From positions 1 through 7,629 of the forward strand of contig SVKH01000077.1 of assembly GCA_015068545.1 (NCBI GenBank): DNA of 7,629 bases, read 5' to 3'. Of this stretch, positions 5,661-7,629 are shown one piece after another (the first letter of the stretch is position 1; each line of letters opens with the position of its first letter). The notes below the pieces were generated by a model. The model did no database searches. It had not been told where the DNA came from and saw only the letters and a program-made list of their open reading frames with translations. The stretch is from Oscillospiraceae bacterium. GTDB taxonomy: Bacteria; Bacillota; Clostridia; UBA1381. The position numbers were made by a program, and so were the translations under genes.

Positions 5661-6208
5661 TGGCAAAGGCTATCGGAATGGTAGAATATGCCACAGTATC
5701 ATTAGGTGTTACCGCCTGTGATACTATGGTAAAGACTGCTGAAGTTGATATAATTGAGGCTCAGGTTGTCTGCCCGGGTAAGTACATAGCAATTATCACC
5801 GGCGAGCTTTCGGCTGTAAGGGCTGCTGTGGATTCGGCGACTGCAAGATGTCCCGAAAAGGTAGTAGATACCTTTGTTTTGGGAAATCCACATCAGGATA
5901 TTTTCCCTGCCATATATGGAGCAAATGAAGTGGAAAATCCAAAGGCTCTGGGTATACTCGAAACTTATTCTGCAGCATCTATTATACGAGCTGCTGATAA
6001 TGCAGCAAAGACTGCGGATGTAAAGCTTATAGAGCTTAGAATTGCAAAGGGTATGTGTGGAAAGTCATATCTCTTCTTAACAGGAGAGGTTGCTGCAGTA
6101 GAAGCGGCTATAGATAGAGCAAAACAGGGAGAAAGTGACAGCGCAATGTTTCTGGATAGCTCAGTTATTGCAAACCCTGATAAAAAGCTTTGGAAGAATA
6201 TATTATAA
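5660..6208 (+). CDS. pduT: PduT-like BMC-T (tandem BMC domain) trimeric shell protein
   Basis: A 182-residue protein with two BMC domains in tandem: AIGMVEYATVSLGV... (about 4-88) and ALGILETYSAASIIRAAD... (about 96-180). It forms pseudohexameric trimers. Length and sequence match PduT. Cys38 sits in VCPGK at the pore loop of the first domain; in characterised PduT the equivalent Cys38 of three subunits holds a [4Fe-4S] cluster in the central pore, so an iron-sulfur cluster is predicted here. Cys133 (GMCGKSY) is a further cysteine at the matching loop of the second domain. The start overlaps the PduS-like stop by one base; AGGAG at 5645-5649 lies upstream. The coupling suits a PduS-PduT complex that passes electrons across the shell. 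This is the only BMC-T in the window; no PduB-type protein is seen. Confidence 0.95.
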   Translation: MAKAIGMVEYATVSLGVTACDTMVKTAEVDIIEAQVVCPGKYIAIITGELSAVRAAVDSATARCPEKVVDTFVLGNPHQDIFPAIYGANEVENPKALGILETYSAASIIRAADNAAKTADVKLIELRIAKGMCGKSYLFLTGEVAAVEAAIDRAKQGESDSAMFLDSSVIANPDKKLWKNIL

Positions 6209-6220
6209 GAGGTGCTAAAA

Positions 6221-7609
6221 ATGCTTGATGAAAAAACAATTGGTCAGATTATAGAAAATGTTATAAATAATATGCCAGGCGCTATAACAAAGACAAATCA
6301 AAAAGGCGTGTTTGATACAATGGGCGAGGCTCTATGTGCGGTAGAAAAAGCATATAAACAGCTTAAAAACTATTCAGTAGCACAAAGAGAAAAAATGATA
6401 GAAAATATTCGCCGTTTAACCCTATTAGAAGCAGAAAATATGGCACGTCTTGGCGTTGAAGAAACAGGAATGGGCAGAGTTGAAGATAAGATAATAAAGC
6501 ATCAGCTTGTTGCAAACAAGACTCCGGGTACAGAGGATTTAAAGCCTCAGGCTATTACCGGTGATGAAGGACTTACTCTTATCGAGATGGCTCCATACGG
6601 AATCATCGGAAGTATCACTCCTTCCACAAACCCAAGTGAAACTGTTATCTGTAATTCTATGGGTATGATTGCAGGAGGAAACGCAGTAGTGTTCAATCCG
6701 CACCCAAATGCGAAGAGAACATCAAACTATGCGGTTGATCTTGTAAACAGAGCTGTACTGGAAGCAGGAGGCCCTGAAAACCTAGTAGTTTCTGTTAAAA
6801 ATCCTACTATGGATTCTTCAAATGAGATGGTAACATCACCGCTTGTAAAGCTTTTGGTTGCAACCGGAGGACCGGGAGTTGTAAAGATGCTTTTGTCTTC
6901 CGGCAAAAAGGCAATTGGTGCCGGTGCTGGTAATCCACCTGTTATAGTTGACGATACTGCCGATATTATCAAAGCAGGTATTGATATTGTAAAGGGCGCC
7001 AGCTTCGACAATAATCTGCCATGTATAGCAGAAAAGGAATGTTTCGTATTCGATTCTGTTGCAGGAAAGCTTATTGATTCTATGACACAAAATGGTGCAT
7101 ATCTATTAAAGGGAGATATGGTAGATAAGCTTCTTGATACAGTTTTAATTAAAAATGAGAAGAAATACTCTATCAATAAGGATTGGGTTGGTAAGGATGC
7201 AGGTAAGATATTAAAGGCAATCGGAATTGATGCAGATCCAAGGCTTATTATCTGTGAAGTACCTGCTTGTCATCCGTTTGTTTCGGTAGAGATGATGATG
7301 CCGATTCTTCCTATTGTAAGAGTAAAGGATATAGACGAAGCGATAGAGCTTGCGGTAAAAGCTGAACACGGCTGCCGTCACTCTGCACACATTCACTCAA
7401 AGAACGTGGATAGACTCACTCGCTTTGCAAGAGAAGTAGAGACTACAATATTTGTAAAAAATGCTCCGTCATATGCAGGTATAGGAGCTGGCGGTGAAGG
7501 CTACACAACCTTTACCATAGCGGGCCCTACCGGAGAAGGTTTGACGGCAGCGCATTCATTTACCCGTCAAAGAAGATGTGTTTTGGTTGATGGATTCCAT
7601 ATTGTATAA
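6221..7609 (+). CDS. pduP: CoA-acylating aldehyde dehydrogenase, PduP/EutE type, with N-terminal encapsulation peptide
   Basis: From the ATG at 6221 this is 462 residues, the usual size for PduP. It converts propionaldehyde or lactaldehyde plus CoA and NAD+ to the acyl-CoA and NADH in the compartment lumen. The catalytic cysteine is Cys268 in FDNNLPCIAEKE. Nucleotide-site motifs include APYGIIGSITPSTNP (124-138), TGGPG (215-219) and GAGAGNPP (233-240). Residues 5-20 form an amphipathic helix matching the encapsulation peptides of its neighbours, and a short linker leads to the dehydrogenase core near residue 30. An in-frame GTG at 6212 is possible, but AGAGGTG at 6208-6214 is spaced correctly (six bases) only for the ATG, which I prefer. 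It starts 12 bases after the BMC-T stop. Which aldehyde is the natural substrate cannot be read from the sequence. Confidence 0.96.
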   Translation: MLDEKTIGQIIENVINNMPGAITKTNQKGVFDTMGEALCAVEKAYKQLKNYSVAQREKMIENIRRLTLLEAENMARLGVEETGMGRVEDKIIKHQLVANKTPGTEDLKPQAITGDEGLTLIEMAPYGIIGSITPSTNPSETVICNSMGMIAGGNAVVFNPHPNAKRTSNYAVDLVNRAVLEAGGPENLVVSVKNPTMDSSNEMVTSPLVKLLVATGGPGVVKMLLSSGKKAIGAGAGNPPVIVDDTADIIKAGIDIVKGASFDNNLPCIAEKECFVFDSVAGKLIDSMTQNGAYLLKGDMVDKLLDTVLIKNEKKYSINKDWVGKDAGKILKAIGIDADPRLIICEVPACHPFVSVEMMMPILPIVRVKDIDEAIELAVKAEHGCRHSAHIHSKNVDRLTRFAREVETTIFVKNAPSYAGIGAGGEGYTTFTIAGPTGEGLTAAHSFTRQRRCVLVDGFHIV

Positions 7610-7629
7610 AAGTTTTCTAAGATTGAAAT

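Noticed and set aside
6212..6220. GTG start for the aldehyde dehydrogenase at 6212
   Set aside because: The GTG lies within the likely Shine-Dalgarno sequence AGAGGTG that serves the ATG at 6221.
6727..7176. 149-codon open frame on the minus strand
   Set aside because: Lies wholly inside the well-conserved aldehyde dehydrogenase gene, has no recognisable family feature and no sign of its own promoter; judged an antisense shadow.
1..7629. tRNA, rRNA, CRISPR, insertion-sequence or phage features
   Set aside because: None seen. Coding density is high, the genes share style and direction, and the only long repeat is the BMC-H gene pair.

Overview
This window is part of a catabolic bacterial microcompartment (BMC) locus, all on the + strand and tightly packed. 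Moderate-to-low GC, frequent AGA/AAA codons, strong AGGAGG-type ribosome binding sites and an essentially perfect sigma-A promoter suggest an anaerobic Firmicute. Clostridia, and perhaps Lachnospiraceae, fit best, but this is an inference from sequence style; no species marker is present.

Layout. At the left edge is the 3' part of a EutS/PduU-type shell gene, overlapping by 4 bp a EutP/PduV-type small GTPase gene (1-657). A 107-bp gap (658-764) holds a 16-bp perfect palindrome abutting a TTGACA-17-TATAAT promoter, so a second transcription unit seems to start here. That unit runs: class II (fuculose/rhamnulose-phosphate type) aldolase, stand-alone GlcG/HbpS/PduO-C-like protein, zinc-type alcohol dehydrogenase, two near-duplicate PduA-like BMC-H shell proteins, a long hairpin, EutN-type BMC-V pentamer protein, PduS-like flavin/Fe-S protein, PduT-like BMC-T shell protein, and PduP-like CoA-acylating aldehyde dehydrogenase. 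No stretch over 300 bases lacks a gene.

How it works together (inference from families). The aldolase would cleave L-fuculose-1-P or L-rhamnulose-1-P to dihydroxyacetone phosphate and L-lactaldehyde. The alcohol dehydrogenase and aldehyde dehydrogenase would dispose of lactaldehyde and/or propionaldehyde inside the shell as an alcohol and an acyl-CoA, cycling NAD+/NADH and CoA. Four soluble proteins (aldolase, GlcG-like, both dehydrogenases) carry the same short amphipathic motif typical of BMC encapsulation peptides, on the C-terminus of the aldolase and the N-terminus of the others. PduS and PduT probably form an electron conduit through the shell. The set resembles the fucose/rhamnose-type BMCs of Clostridia (glycyl-radical propanediol dehydratase type, often called GRM5), but no dehydratase, activase or phosphotransacylase lies in the window, so the signature enzyme may be outside it or absent.

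Most notable points: a second BMC-H gene with two good in-frame starts and a Lys-rich N-terminal tail; encapsulation peptides lying back-to-back across the aldolase/GlcG gene boundary; a four-cysteine linker in the aldolase; a palindromic candidate operator at the promoter; and a long intercistronic hairpin after the shell-protein pair.
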